This document shows, in pieces, positions 44,812-54,079 of a stretch of 64,000 nt of DNA (position 1 is the first letter of the stretch; each line of letters starts with the position of its first letter). The notes under the pieces were generated by a model, which did no database searches, was not told the DNA's origin, and was given only the letters and a program-made list of their open reading frames with translations. The position numbers and the translations under genes are program-made. Origin of the DNA: Phyllobacterium sp. YR531 (GTDB taxonomy: Bacteria > Pseudomonadota > Alphaproteobacteria > Rhizobiales > Rhizobiaceae); the NCBI RefSeq assembly GCF_000282595.1, contig NZ_AKIZ01000016.1, forward strand, positions 558,001 through 622,000. Reading direction: 5' to 3'.

Positions 44812-45513
44812 TCAGGCGATTTCGCGCAGATCAGCAGCATCAGGCTCGCGCAATACGTAACCGCGACCCCAGACTGTTTCGATGTAATTGATGCCACCCG
44901 AAGCATTGTCGAGCTTTTTACGCAGCTTGCAGATGAAGACGTCGATGATCTTCAGCTCTGGTTCGTCCATGCCGCCATAAAGATGATTGAGGAACATTTC
45001 CTTGGTAAGCGTAGTACCCTTGCGGAGCGAAAGAAGCTCCAGCATCTGGTACTCCTTGCCAGTCAGATGAACGCGCTGTCCGGTCACTTCTACCGTCTTC
45101 GCATCCAGATTGACGATCAGATCACCAGTGGTGATGACCGATTGGGCATGCCCCTTCGAGCGGCGCACGATCGCATGGATTCGGGCAACCAGTTCATCCT
45201 TGTGGAACGGCTTGGTCATATAGTCGTCAGCGCCGAAGCCGAGACCACGAACCTTATCCTCAATGCCAGCCATGCCGGACAGGATAAGGATTGGTGTTTT
45301 CACCTTCGACAGACGCAGGGTCCTCAGGACTTCATAACCGGACATGTCCGGCAGATTGAGGTCGAGGAGGATAATGTCATAGTCGTAGAGTTTGCCGAGA
45401 TCGACACCCTCTTCGCCCAAATCCGTCGTATAAACATTGAAGCTTTCCGACTTGAGCATCAATTCGATGCTCTGGGCCGTTGCACTATCATCTTCGATTA
45501 AAAGAACCCGCAT
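44812..45513 (-). CDS. ctrA: Cell-cycle master regulator CtrA
   Basis: The 233-residue OmpR-type response regulator has an N-terminal receiver ([17 protein letters not shown], phospho-Asp in [11 protein letters not shown] near residue 51, Lys in MTKPFHKDE near 102) and a C-terminal winged helix ([33 protein letters not shown]). In Brucella and Caulobacter it controls division, envelope and polar genes by binding TTAA-N7-TTAA. AGGGGA seven bases before the ATG at 45513 fixes the start. Four GANTC sites upstream suggest CcrM timing, and its relay partner chpT and inhibitor sciP are both within 5 kb. Confidence 0.97.
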   Translation of the reverse strand: MRVLLIEDDSATAQSIELMLKSESFNVYTTDLGEEGVDLGKLYDYDIILLDLNLPDMSGYEVLRTLRLSKVKTPILILSGMAGIEDKVRGLGFGADDYMTKPFHKDELVARIHAIVRRSKGHAQSVITTGDLIVNLDAKTVEVTGQRVHLTGKEYQMLELLSLRKGTTLTKEMFLNHLYGGMDEPELKIIDVFICKLRKKLDNASGGINYIETVWGRGYVLREPDAADLREIA

Positions 45514-46001
45514 ATCATTCCCCTTTTCCCGCCGCTGAAATGGGTTGCCCAAAACCCTTGGTCAGGCAATCCCGAGTCAGGTCGCGAAACAAGCCGTTTC
45601 CATAACGTTAAGATTGCCACCGAATGGTTAACAAAATCTAATTCCGCTTTGCAAGTGTCTTTGACTCATAAATTAAAAATCACAGACACTGCATTGATTC
45701 ATAAGGTCAACCGCCCGCCCCAAACCATCAGCCAAAGCATCAGGTTTTTCGCTTAAGCGATTCATTCGACTCAATAAACTTGCCGCTTCAAAACTTGATG
45801 CATCGGTTTACAGAGCTTTAAGTCTTAAGGCGTATGATTAATGCTGAACGTAAAGGAAAGGTTACCAAGCGGGCCTGACTTTAAGTTTTTGTTTCATTTT
45901 ACCCAGGTGATTCGGGTCAAATGGGGCTGGATGAGTGTCCAGAAACATTTTGTGGTGCTCAGAGTACCAGCTTTTGGTGAAGCGTTACGGGGGTTGTAAA
46001 T
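45514..46001 (-). promoter_or_regulatory. ctrA upstream region with GANTC cluster
   Basis: This 488-base gap between ctrA and fliJ contains GANTC at 45663, 45696, 45759 and 45768, a density far above chance, and another at 45909. A near-consensus CtrA site, TTTA-N7-TTAA, begins at 45807, followed by a further TTAA at 45824. Together these fit known control of ctrA by CcrM methylation and CtrA itself. No ORF with a ribosome-binding site was seen inside. Confidence 0.65.
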
Positions 46002-46388
46002 ATGAAGTCGCATGAAGGTTTGGTTCGATTGAAGCTCTTTCAGGTCAAGGAAAAGCGGCGCCAACTCGGCCAGCTCGATCTGATGATGGGCGAATTCGAA
46101 CGCATGGCTGCAGAATTGGACGCGCAAATCACGTCTGAAGAGACAAAAGCCGGCATCACAGACACCACACATTTTGCCTATCCGACATTCGCAAAAGCTG
46201 CGCGTCAGCGTCGCGACAATCTTTTTGTATCGATCAGAGATCTGAAGAATCAAAAAGATGATGCAGAAGCCGCGCTTGTCGAATCGGAAACGGAACTGGC
46301 AAAGGCTGAAGCTTTAGAGCAGCGTGACGGCAAGCCACGTGATACCGAAGAAGTCGTTGTGCCAGACCGCCGCGCAATGATCGGTTAG
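46002..46388 (+). CDS. fliJ: Flagellar export protein FliJ-like
   Basis: The 128-residue protein is a continuous charged coiled coil starting LVRLKLFQVKEKRRQLGQL, with alternating acidic and basic heptads through residue 110. This is the character of FliJ, the chaperone-escort protein in the flagellar export ATPase complex. It lies divergent from ctrA as in related Rhizobiales. FliJ is poorly conserved, so the call rests on composition and position. Confidence 0.72.
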   Translation: MKSHEGLVRLKLFQVKEKRRQLGQLDLMMGEFERMAAELDAQITSEETKAGITDTTHFAYPTFAKAARQRRDNLFVSIRDLKNQKDDAEAALVESETELAKAEALEQRDGKPRDTEEVVVPDRRAMIG

Positions 46389-46443
46389 TCCGGAGACTTT
46401 TTGATAGAGTTCAGCAGTAAGCGCGCGAATCTATCAAAATGTC

Positions 46444-46740
46444 TCATTTCTGCTGAATGACATCAGCCCAATCTTCGTGCCTGAGCGATTGGGCGCGCAT
46501 GAAAGGGCATAGCGGAATGATCTTCCAGCCACCTGTCCTTGCATCTTCAACCGCGTGTAGCGCCAAGGCCTGCCCCACGCCTTGGCCGCGCAATGCATCC
46601 GGCACGGCCGTATGATCAATAATGATAAGATGCGCACTCGCGCGGGAGTAGGCCATCTCAGCCTCATTGCCGGAAACAGTTGCTATATAGCGGCCCCCAC
46701 TCCTCGCTTCTTCTTTTTCAATCTTGATTTTCTCGGACAT
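46444..46740 (-). CDS. GNAT-family N-acetyltransferase-like protein
   Basis: The 98-residue protein is a short GNAT domain of the YjdJ/Gtn10 type. The acetyl-CoA loop is RGQGVGQAL near residue 52, and IIPLCPFMRAQ near 76 carries the family's conserved Cys-Pro-Phe segment. AAGGAG seven bases before the ATG at 46740 sets the start; the open frame to 46761 lacks one. The acceptor is unknown. It lies 31 bases after the Ctp protease gene and may be cotranscribed. Confidence 0.8.
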   Translation of the reverse strand: MSEKIKIEKEEARSGGRYIATVSGNEAEMAYSRASAHLIIIDHTAVPDALRGQGVGQALALHAVEDARTGGWKIIPLCPFMRAQSLRHEDWADVIQQK

Positions 46741-46771
46741 CCAAGACTCCTTGGGTTTCAAGCGAGCGCAA

Positions 46772-48889
46772 TTATTGCTTCGCAGCTTTTCCGACCGTGC
46801 TCGACGCGGTGTTCAAAAGTCCAGTAACGTCGACGAGAATGTGAGCGGACTCCTCAAGCAGCGCGTCCTTGGCATTCTTCAACGCTTTTTCGCTTGCAAT
46901 GTCTGCGGTCAGGCTTCGCTCATTGGCTTGCAGCCCGTCCTCCTGAAAGGCTGCGTCAAGCGGTGTTACACCATCAGCTTTTTCACGAGCCTTGATGCGA
47001 CTGAGCTGCTGTTCTCGTTCACTACGTCTGTCTGCTTCATTCAGTGAAATGGTTTTCTGTTTACGGCGGCGATCCAGTTCAGTCGCATCTTCCACGAGCC
47101 GCTGGAAGTCTTTGTCCTTGGCCACACGGGTATCATGAAGGCTCTGAACTTGAGGCAACACATCCTTTATGTCACCCAACTGCTTATAATCTGCCTTTTT
47201 CACCTGTAGCCATGGCAAGGCATTGTCGTAACTTGCCTCACCCATATTCTCGAGATCGGAGAACCCAGGCAAACTAATGTCCGGAGAAACGCCTCTCAAC
47301 TGGGTTGTGCCACCATTGATACGGAAAAACTGGGCGACTGTCATTTTCAGCTCGCCAAACTCCGGCTTCGGATTATTCGCCTCTTCGTCAAGGTTGACCA
47401 CAGTTTGCACGGTTCCTTTGCCGAAGCTTGGCTCACCAATGACAATGCCACGGCCATAATCCTGTATGGCCGCTGCGAAAATTTCCGATGCCGAGGCAGA
47501 GCCGCGGTTGATCAATACGCCAAGCGGTCCGGTCCACGCTGCAGTACGTGTATCAGAACCATTGACCTTGATCTGACCATCATGATTGCGCTGCTGAAGC
47601 ACCGGACCCTTGCCGACAAAGAGACCCGTCATTTCGATGGCTTGAGGTAACGATCCACCGCCATTGTTACGCAGATCGATAATAACGCTGTCTACCTGTT
47701 CCTTTTTCAGTTCGCTCAACAGCTTGGAAACATCGCGGCTGGCACTCCGGTAGTTCTTGTCGCCTTTCCGTCGGCCATCGAAATCTTCATAAAAGGTCGG
47801 CAGCGTAATCACACCAACTTTGTTGGTCACGTCACCATTCTTGACCTGAAGGATTGTCTTCTTGGCCGCCTGTTTCTCCAGATTGATCGTGTTGCGAACA
47901 AGGCTGATCTCGCGATGCTTGCCATCCGGTCCGGCATCGGAAGGGAATATGCTGAGGCGAACCACCGTATCCTTGGTGCCACGGATAAGTTTAACCACAT
48001 CAGGCAGCGGCGTACCGACGACATCAACCATCTCGCCATCTTTGCCCTGCGCTACACCGACAATCCTGTCGCCAACACCAAGTTGGCCGGAAAGCTGTGC
48101 CGGTCCACCCGCGACCAGTTCACGAATGGTCGTGTATTCTTCGCGTTCTTGCAGGACAGCACCAATGCCCACCAGTGAAAGCCGCATGGAAATGTCAAAA
48201 TCCGAAGCGGCAGTTGGGCCGAAATAGTCCGTGTGTGGCTCTATCGAGTTTGTGTAGGCATTCATGAATATCTGGAAAACGTCTTCGCTCTTGTATTTGT
48301 AAGCACGTGAAAGCGAATTCGCATATCGCTTGCCGAGCGTGGTGCGGATTGTCGCGTCATCGTTTCCAGCCAACTTCAGGCGCAACCAATCATTCTTCAC
48401 GCGTTTGCGCCAAAGATCACGGCTTTCAGCTTCTGTTTTGGGCCATGGCTCGTCGTCACGGATAATTGGAAAATCTTCTTTGACGCTGAAATCAAAATTC
48501 TGCTTCAGCAAGTCACGGGCAAAGTTAAGACGCTCAACCACGCGCTGCTCATAAAGGTTGAATATGGTGAAAGGGATCGTCAGATCTTCCCCATAGATGC
48601 CATCATCAAGTTTGTCTTTATCGGCATTGAAGACATCAATATCAGCCTGCGAAAAGAAAAACTTCTCTGGGTCGAGCGCCTTGATATAGCGGCCCAATAT
48701 CTGCTCCGATAGTTCATCCCCTAGCGGTACAGTCTTGTAATGATACTGGATTAGAAATTGCGCGCTTAAATGGGCGGCCTGTGCCTGTTCTTCGAGAGGT
48801 TTCAGAACTGGCGGCGTACCGCTCTCCAAGGCAAAGGCCGATGTTGCCAGCCCCATGAAAACCAATAGAAAGCCGATTCTAGTACGCAT
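46772..48889 (-). CDS. ctp: Carboxy-terminal processing protease (Prc/Tsp type)
   Basis: The 705-residue periplasmic protease has a signal peptide (cleavage near SAFA-LE, residue 19), an N-terminal helical domain, a PDZ domain (about 225-310, VGIGAVLQEREE, AQLSGQLGVGDRIVGV), and a Ser-Lys catalytic domain. The serine is in INRGSASASEIF near 443 and the lysine in GEPSFGKGTVQT near 468. A long C-terminal helical part follows, as in Prc of E. coli. It trims or degrades periplasmic proteins and affects cell shape in Brucella. The ATG at 48889 was chosen over 48919 because it begins the signal peptide directly. Confidence 0.94.
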   Translation of the reverse strand: MRTRIGFLLVFMGLATSAFALESGTPPVLKPLEEQAQAAHLSAQFLIQYHYKTVPLGDELSEQILGRYIKALDPEKFFFSQADIDVFNADKDKLDDGIYGEDLTIPFTIFNLYEQRVVERLNFARDLLKQNFDFSVKEDFPIIRDDEPWPKTEAESRDLWRKRVKNDWLRLKLAGNDDATIRTTLGKRYANSLSRAYKYKSEDVFQIFMNAYTNSIEPHTDYFGPTAASDFDISMRLSLVGIGAVLQEREEYTTIRELVAGGPAQLSGQLGVGDRIVGVAQGKDGEMVDVVGTPLPDVVKLIRGTKDTVVRLSIFPSDAGPDGKHREISLVRNTINLEKQAAKKTILQVKNGDVTNKVGVITLPTFYEDFDGRRKGDKNYRSASRDVSKLLSELKKEQVDSVIIDLRNNGGGSLPQAIEMTGLFVGKGPVLQQRNHDGQIKVNGSDTRTAAWTGPLGVLINRGSASASEIFAAAIQDYGRGIVIGEPSFGKGTVQTVVNLDEEANNPKPEFGELKMTVAQFFRINGGTTQLRGVSPDISLPGFSDLENMGEASYDNALPWLQVKKADYKQLGDIKDVLPQVQSLHDTRVAKDKDFQRLVEDATELDRRRKQKTISLNEADRRSEREQQLSRIKAREKADGVTPLDAAFQEDGLQANERSLTADIASEKALKNAKDALLEESAHILVDVTGLLNTASSTVGKAAKQ

Positions 48890-49059
48890 ATGATTTCGAT
48901 CCAATATCTTTGCCTGCAAGACTATCCCAAGTCTGTATCGTGTTTGTTCCCGTCCGGCCAGAAATTAAAGATGCAAAAGCCACCAAAAATTATCTCGCTC
49001 TGGATAAATGCCATCATGCCATGTGATATGCCTGATCAGCTAACCGGAAATCCTTTTTA

Positions 49060-49512
49060 ATGCGGTCAATCGTCCCGTTACTTCTGTTTGTTGCAACATT
49101 CACATTGGCACTCGGGCTGACCATGCCTCTCATGAATGTCAGTAAACTCTATTTCTTCGAGGAAAACCCGTCACTCCTCGGCATCATCCAGTCGTTGTGG
49201 AGCGAGGGCGACCAATTGCTCGCAATAATTGTCGCACTCTTTTCGGTTGTTTTGCCAATCACAAAGCTTGGAGTTGCGCAAATGGCGACGATGGAGACCG
49301 CTCCAGTAACGCACGCGTGGCACCATTCCATCGCACTCCTGTCGAAGTGGTCGATGCTGGATGTCTTGCTCGTGGCATTGGTAATCTTCGGTGCAAAAAC
49401 CAGCGGCCTTGCCACAGCGATTGCTCAACCCGGACTATGGTTCTTCGCCATATCGGCCATTTTTTCAGCCATTGCGACCCATATCGTGCTTCGCAAGGAA
49501 GCTGCTGGTTAG
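49060..49512 (+). CDS. PqiA-family inner-membrane protein (single unit)
   Basis: The 150-residue protein has about four membrane helices and the PqiA pattern MPLMNVSKLYFFEENPSLL with VLPITKLGVAQM and SKWSMLDVLLVALVIFGAK. It represents one of the two PqiA repeats. PqiA proteins accompany MCE lipid-transport systems, but no MCE gene is present here. It is divergent from ctp with a 170-base gap and ends at a strong bidirectional terminator before sciP. Confidence 0.85.
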   Translation: MRSIVPLLLFVATFTLALGLTMPLMNVSKLYFFEENPSLLGIIQSLWSEGDQLLAIIVALFSVVLPITKLGVAQMATMETAPVTHAWHHSIALLSKWSMLDVLLVALVIFGAKTSGLATAIAQPGLWFFAISAIFSAIATHIVLRKEAAG

Positions 49513-49543
49513 CGCTAAAACGCGTGCCGCATGAAACTAAAAG

Positions 49544-49573
49544 AAAAAGGCTGGTCCGAGGACCAGCCTTTTT
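49544..49573. terminator. Bidirectional terminator between pqiA-like and sciP
   Basis: AAAAAGGCTGGTC pairs perfectly with GACCAGCCTTTTT around a CGAG loop, with T runs for both directions. Confidence 0.92.
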
Positions 49574-49594
49574 CGCGTTCGCATGCACCATCAT

Positions 49595-49870
49595 CTAATG
49601 ACGATATTGCTGTATCCGGGTCGTTCTGAGACCTGCCAGGCCGTGATCGGAGATCGACGACTGCCAGGAAAGGAACTCCTCCACCGTCAGCGTATAGCGT
49701 TGGCAGGCTTCCTCAAGACTGAGAAGACCGCCGCGTACAGCGGCAACCACCTCGGCCTTGCGGCGAATTACCCAACGCCGCGTGCTAGCGGGCGGAAGAT
49801 CGGCGATGGTCAGCGGGCTGCCATCCGGGCCGATTACATATTTTACTCTCGGTCGAACAAGATCGGTCAT
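49595..49870 (-). CDS. sciP: CtrA inhibitor SciP (DUF1153)
   Basis: The 91-residue protein is a helix-turn-helix protein nearly identical in pattern to Caulobacter SciP: RVKYVIGPDGSPLTIADLP, RWVIRRKAEVVAAVRGGLLS, LTVEEFLSW and HGLAGLRTTRIQQY. SciP binds CtrA in G1 and blocks its activation of target promoters. The ATG at 49870 gives the standard length; the frame opens at 49894. Upstream lie GANTC at 49976 and a near-consensus CtrA half-site pair at 49927. ctrA is 4.1 kb away on the same strand. Confidence 0.93.
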   Translation of the reverse strand: MTDLVRPRVKYVIGPDGSPLTIADLPPASTRRWVIRRKAEVVAAVRGGLLSLEEACQRYTLTVEEFLSWQSSISDHGLAGLRTTRIQQYRH

Positions 49871-49926
49871 TGTACTCTCTACACTTAACTTCAAGACCTA
49901 TCGCAGCTGACATTACATGCAGGGCT

Positions 49927-50059
49927 TTAATAATTGACTAAACACGTGGTCACTCTCTGGTAACTTCCGTTAATAGAGTCATATTGTTTTCGTTAAACTT
50001 TAGCCGAAGACGCATGAGCGTCGACTGCTCCGCTCAAATCAGGCGATCGAAATAGACTC
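49927..50059 (-). promoter_or_regulatory. Possible CtrA and CcrM sites upstream of sciP
   Basis: TTAA-N7-CTAA begins at 49927 (one mismatch to the CtrA consensus), GAGTC is at 49976 and GACTC at 50055. sciP is CtrA activated in Caulobacter, so feedback here is plausible. The sites have not been tested. Confidence 0.45.
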
Positions 50060-50173
50060 CACGGAAAAAATACTTGTGATGCCGGTTATTGTTGGCAGGC
50101 TGATGCATTTCACCTATATAGGTCGGATAACAGCCGTGCGCCTATATGCCGCTGCATCCAATTGGAAATGCTT

Positions 50174-51361
50174 ATGACACTGAACAGTCTCGATCTACCG
50201 GCCCGCCCGGAAGACACCCGCATCGTCGTTGCCATGTCCGGCGGCGTAGATTCCTCTGTTGTTGCAGGCATTCTTAAACGTCAGGGCTACGATGTAGTCG
50301 GTGTTACCCTGCAACTTTACGATCATGGCGCCTCAACACACCGTGCAGGCTCGTGCTGCGCAGGGCAGGATATTGAGGATGCCCGCCGGGTTTCGGAGCG
50401 CATTGGCATTCCTCATTATGTGCTCGATTACGAAGCTCGTTTCCGCGAAGCTGTTATTGATCCGTTCGCTGCAAGCTATGTCAGCGGGGAAACGCCCATC
50501 CCTTGCGTTTCCTGCAATCAGACAGTGAAATTCGCTGACCTGCTGCAGACTGCCCGTGATCTTGGTGCGGATGCGCTTGCGACGGGTCATTATATTCGTA
50601 GTCGTGCCAATGGCGAACATCGCTCACTTTTCAGACCTGTCGATACCGACAAAGACCAGAGCTATTTCCTCTTTGCTACCACGCAGGAACAGATCGACTA
50701 TTTGCGTTTCCCGCTTGGTGGACTGACCAAGGCGGAGACGCGAGCCATTGCTGAAGAACTTGGCCTCACTGTTGCCAACAAGCAGGACAGTCAGGACATC
50801 TGCTTTGTCCCGCAGGGCAAATATTCTGACATTATCTCCAAATTGAAGCCGGAAGCGGCAAACCCTGGCGACATTGTCCATATTGATGGACGTGTTCTAG
50901 GCCGCCATGAAGGCATCGTTCATTATACAATCGGCCAGCGGCGCGGTATTGGCGTGGCAACGGGCGACCCACTTTATGTCGTGCATCTTGACGCCGGAAA
51001 TGCGCGCGTCGTGGTTGGACCGCGCGAAGCCCTCGAGACCCGTAAAGTCTTCCTTCGCAACGTTAATTGGCTTGGCGATGAAGCTTTGGGCGATGTTCCA
51101 GAAGGCGGCATTGAAGTTTACGCCAAGGTTCGCTCAACGCGTCCACCTCGCCCGGCAGTTCTTCACCATCAGGCAGGCGAAACATGGGTTGAACTGGTCG
51201 ATGGCGAAAGCGGAATTGCCCCGGGTCAGGCTTGCGTTCTTTATTCAGACGACAGCAATACAGCCCGTGTTTTCGGGGGTGGTTTCATTGGTCGTTCGGA
51301 ACGCGCCCCACAGGCAGAGGCCATGCTGAAAAAACTTGCTTCACAGAGCCAGCACGCCTGA
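50174..51361 (+). CDS. mnmA: tRNA 2-thiouridylase MnmA
   Basis: MnmA inserts sulphur at U34 of tRNA-Lys, -Glu and -Gln. The 395-residue enzyme has the PP-loop [11 protein letters not shown] near residue 21, a catalytic cysteine in [12 protein letters not shown] near 117, GHY near 142, and a second cysteine in [12 protein letters not shown] near 214. The C-terminal barrel follows from about 280. The ATG at 50174 is preferred; an ATG at 50168 and a TTG at 50162 are in frame upstream. A terminator follows the stop. Confidence 0.95.
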   Translation: MTLNSLDLPARPEDTRIVVAMSGGVDSSVVAGILKRQGYDVVGVTLQLYDHGASTHRAGSCCAGQDIEDARRVSERIGIPHYVLDYEARFREAVIDPFAASYVSGETPIPCVSCNQTVKFADLLQTARDLGADALATGHYIRSRANGEHRSLFRPVDTDKDQSYFLFATTQEQIDYLRFPLGGLTKAETRAIAEELGLTVANKQDSQDICFVPQGKYSDIISKLKPEAANPGDIVHIDGRVLGRHEGIVHYTIGQRRGIGVATGDPLYVVHLDAGNARVVVGPREALETRKVFLRNVNWLGDEALGDVPEGGIEVYAKVRSTRPPRPAVLHHQAGETWVELVDGESGIAPGQACVLYSDDSNTARVFGGGFIGRSERAPQAEAMLKKLASQSQHA

Positions 51362-51388
51362 TCAAATCAACATCACTCAAATAAATTA

Positions 51389-51409
51389 GGGGCCACTAGG
51401 CCCCTTTTT
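51389..51409 (+). terminator. Terminator after mnmA
   Basis: GGGGCC pairs with GGCCCC around ACTA, with TTTTT following. Its right half overlaps the last codons of the convergent aminotransferase gene. Confidence 0.82.
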
Positions 51410-52520
51410 CTTGGAAGTCACGAATAGTACCGATGATTCTATCCTGATCATCCGCGCTTAAATACGGATGCATTGGCAAACACAGAATATTTTTTGGCAG
51501 TGTTTCAGAAACGACCAGACCGCCTGGTGCACGGCCATAATGCTTGTACGCATCTTGCAGATGCAGTGGCTTTACGTAGTAAATTACGGACGGAATGCCA
51601 TTGGCCTGCAAATGCGCCTTCAAGGCATCGCGATCATCTACTTCGATAGCATATTGCGCCCAGGCAGAACGTGAGCCTTCCGGCATAACCGCAACTTTGG
51701 CAATATCCCTCAGACCCGCCGCATAGCGCTTGGCGACAACCTGTCGTGTTTCCATCTCGTCTTCAAGAATCGCGAGTTTTTCAATGAGAATCGCGGCCTG
51801 AATCGTATCAAGACGGGAGTTCAGGCCGATGCGAACATTGTCATATTGCGTCTCGCCCTTACCGTGGAAAAGAACCGAGCGCATTATTTCTGCCAGCTCA
51901 CCATTATTGGTGAAAATTGCACCGCCATCTCCATAACAACCGAGCGGTTTTGCCGGGTAGAAGCTGGTGGCACCAACGTCACCAAACGCGCCGCACATGG
52001 CATTGTCACGCTTTCCGCCGATGGATTGCGCAGCATCCTCAATCACAAACAGACCCTCTTTAGCCGCAACAGAGGAAATCGAGGTGTAATTTGCGGCCAG
52101 ACCAAACAGGTCGACGGGAATAATCGCCTTCGGCTGCAAGCGTCCTTCGGCACGGACTGCATCCACGGCTGCCTGTAACTGTTCAACATTGATGTTGTAA
52201 GTATCGGGATCCACATCAACAAACACAGGCTCCGCACCAACAAGCGCCACCACTTCGGCCGTCGCTGCAAAGGTAAAGCTGGGAACGAATACCGCATCAC
52301 CGGGCCCGATGCCCTTTGCCATCAGTGGAATTTGCAGTGCATCCGTGCCATTGGCGCAGGCAACGACGTGCTCGACGCCGATATATTCTGCGAGACGCTT
52401 CTCGAATTCGCCCACTTCCGGGCCGAGAATATACTTTCCTTCGCGCACTACTTTGGCGATGGCTGCATCAAGTTTATCGCTAATCCGTTCACGCTGTGCG
52501 CCGAGATCGATGAACTGCAT
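51396..52520 (-). CDS. DegT/DnrJ/EryC1 sugar aminotransferase
   Basis: The 374-residue PLP enzyme has ANGTDALQIPL near residue 56, PVDLFGLAANY near 131, EDAAQSIGG near 155 and the PLP lysine in TSFYPAKPLGCYGDGGAI near 180. It is expected to transaminate a UDP- or dTDP-keto sugar for surface polysaccharide, like WbpE or WlbC. The next gene upstream is a sugar-nucleotide dehydrogenase-like protein on the same strand, supporting a pathway such as UDP-2,3-diamino-uronate synthesis; that is inference. Two ATGs (52523 and 52520) follow GGAG, and the second has better spacing. Confidence 0.9.
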   Translation of the reverse strand: MQFIDLGAQRERISDKLDAAIAKVVREGKYILGPEVGEFEKRLAEYIGVEHVVACANGTDALQIPLMAKGIGPGDAVFVPSFTFAATAEVVALVGAEPVFVDVDPDTYNINVEQLQAAVDAVRAEGRLQPKAIIPVDLFGLAANYTSISSVAAKEGLFVIEDAAQSIGGKRDNAMCGAFGDVGATSFYPAKPLGCYGDGGAIFTNNGELAEIMRSVLFHGKGETQYDNVRIGLNSRLDTIQAAILIEKLAILEDEMETRQVVAKRYAAGLRDIAKVAVMPEGSRSAWAQYAIEVDDRDALKAHLQANGIPSVIYYVKPLHLQDAYKHYGRAPGGLVVSETLPKNILCLPMHPYLSADDQDRIIGTIRDFQEKGA

Positions 52521-52685
52521 CATTGCTCCAATAAAAGTTCCCGCGAATCCATTGCGGGCGAGATCTAGGCAACTCTTTAAAAGGGCAGACCAAAGACCGC
52601 CAGATGTTGCCGTTCAAAGTTTGCCTCTTGTTGTAACAAGGCGTGGGCTTTGTACCAACGCCAAGCTCCAAGGGCAATGAAAAGC

Positions 52686-53666
52686 TCAATCAGCCTTGTT
52701 GTGCGCGACGGTACCCGCGGTGAGTATTCTCAACACGCGAACGGCTTCCTCACCATCGGTTTTCGGTTCTTCACGTGTTTCAATACTGTGAATGAAACTT
52801 TGGCACTCGCGTGTGAGGGGCATGCCCTGCGCAACCTTGATATAGGTTGGCTCTTCCGTCGTCGAAGCCCACTGGCCATTATCCTGCCAGATGGAATGTT
52901 TGTAGACCGCAAGCTTCCGGTCCCATGGTTCCATATCGTCAAATACAGCCATCGCCTTCGTACCGACTACTGTCAGGCGGCGCTCGCGATAAGGATTGAG
53001 ACGTGAAGCAAACAGATGGCCACGAACGTTGTTTGGAAAACGCAGATGCAAATGAGCGAAGTCACTGAGATGATCCAGCACTGCAGCGCCCTCACCCCGA
53101 ACCTCCAATGGCTCCGTGCCGGTAATAGCAAGGATCATCGACAGATCATGGGGAGCAAGATCCCATAGCGCATCGTTCTCTGTGTGGAATTTGCCAAGGC
53201 CAAGACGGTGCGAGTGAATATAGCGAACATCGCCAAGATCACCGACCTTGATAAGTTCCAGCAGTTTCTCGAAAGCCGGATGAAAACGGAGGACATGACC
53301 AACCATGAATATGCGGCCATTATCACGTGCTGCTTTCACGGCAGCTTCCGCATCAGGCACAGTCAGCGCAATTGGTTTTTCAACGAGAACGTCTTTGCCA
53401 TTATTGACAGCGCGTATCGCAGCAGCAGCATGAAACTGTGGTGGGAGCGCCATGACAATAGCATCGACATCAGGGTGAGTGAAAAGATCTTCCACTTCAA
53501 TGTGCAATACACCCTGCTCGGCAGCAAAGCCGGCAGCACGATCGCTATTCTGGTCAGCCACAGCGTAAAGCGCGCCGAGACTTTTCAGAGTACGGATATG
53601 ATTGCTGCCCCAATAACCACAACCGAGCACTGCAATTCGTGGAGCCATCTTTTCAGCCTTGTTCAT
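52686..53666 (-). CDS. Gfo/Idh/MocA-family oxidoreductase
   Basis: The 326-residue dehydrogenase has an N-terminal Rossmann domain (AVLGCGYWGSNHIRTL), the family motif VLVEKPIAL near residue 96, then GHVLRFHPAFEKL near 123 and a C-terminal beta-sheet domain. It resembles WlbA/WbpB-type UDP-N-acetylglucosaminuronate dehydrogenases and is paired with the DegT aminotransferase 165 bases downstream. ATG starts at 53666 and 53648 are both possible. This is the last clearly core gene before the integrated element. Confidence 0.86.
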   Translation of the reverse strand: MNKAEKMAPRIAVLGCGYWGSNHIRTLKSLGALYAVADQNSDRAAGFAAEQGVLHIEVEDLFTHPDVDAIVMALPPQFHAAAAIRAVNNGKDVLVEKPIALTVPDAEAAVKAARDNGRIFMVGHVLRFHPAFEKLLELIKVGDLGDVRYIHSHRLGLGKFHTENDALWDLAPHDLSMILAITGTEPLEVRGEGAAVLDHLSDFAHLHLRFPNNVRGHLFASRLNPYRERRLTVVGTKAMAVFDDMEPWDRKLAVYKHSIWQDNGQWASTTEEPTYIKVAQGMPLTRECQSFIHSIETREEPKTDGEEAVRVLRILTAGTVAHNKAD

Positions 53667-54002
53667 GTCCGCATGCAATATCTGGAGCAACTAACGAACA
53701 CAAGTGTTGCAAGCGTGCCTGCTCAAGAATTCAACCCATACAGTGGACAAGCATGGTAAATGTTGCCGTGGCTAATCGGGCAGTTTCACAATTGGGATTG
53801 GTTTCGGGCTTTTTATAGGCATAGAGGGCAGTAGAATTTCTTTTCGCACAACTTCCCAACTTGGATGCGGATAAGATTGCTTGACAGGCTCATTGCACCC
53901 ACATATATCCGCCCACGTCCCTGTCGCCCGTCTTTGGCGAATGACAGTACGCTCCCAGGTCAGCTTTATGAGGCAACCATTTATGGGTCGTAAGATATAT
54001 GG
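53667..54002. other. Gap before the tRNA and integration site
   Basis: These 336 bases contain no convincing ORF. The only clear signal is a consensus-like promoter at 53881-53909 reading toward the tRNA. Confidence 0.5.
53881..53909 (+). promoter_or_regulatory. tRNA-Met promoter
   Basis: TTGACA at 53881 and TATATC at 53904 are separated by exactly 17 bases, 94 bases before the tRNA-Met gene. This is a near-perfect housekeeping promoter. Confidence 0.75.
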
Positions 54003-54079
54003 GGCGAAGTAGCTCAGTAGGTTAGAGCAGAGGAATCATAATCCTTGTGTCGGGGGTTCGAATCCCTCCTTCGCTACCA
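54003..54079 (+). tRNA. tRNA-Met (CAT anticodon), element integration site
   Basis: A full cloverleaf of 77 bases is seen. The acceptor is GGCGAAG/CTTCGCT (a G-U at 1:72), the D stem GCTC/GAGC, the anticodon arm GAGGA-ATCATAA-TCCTT with CAT at the tip, and the T arm GGGGG-TTCGAAT-CCCTC, with CCA encoded. G1-U72 and the sequence fit an elongator Met tRNA better than an initiator, though tRNA-Ile2 (modified CAT) cannot be excluded. The serine recombinase gene runs into its 3' half from the other side, marking it as the attachment site. Confidence 0.9.
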
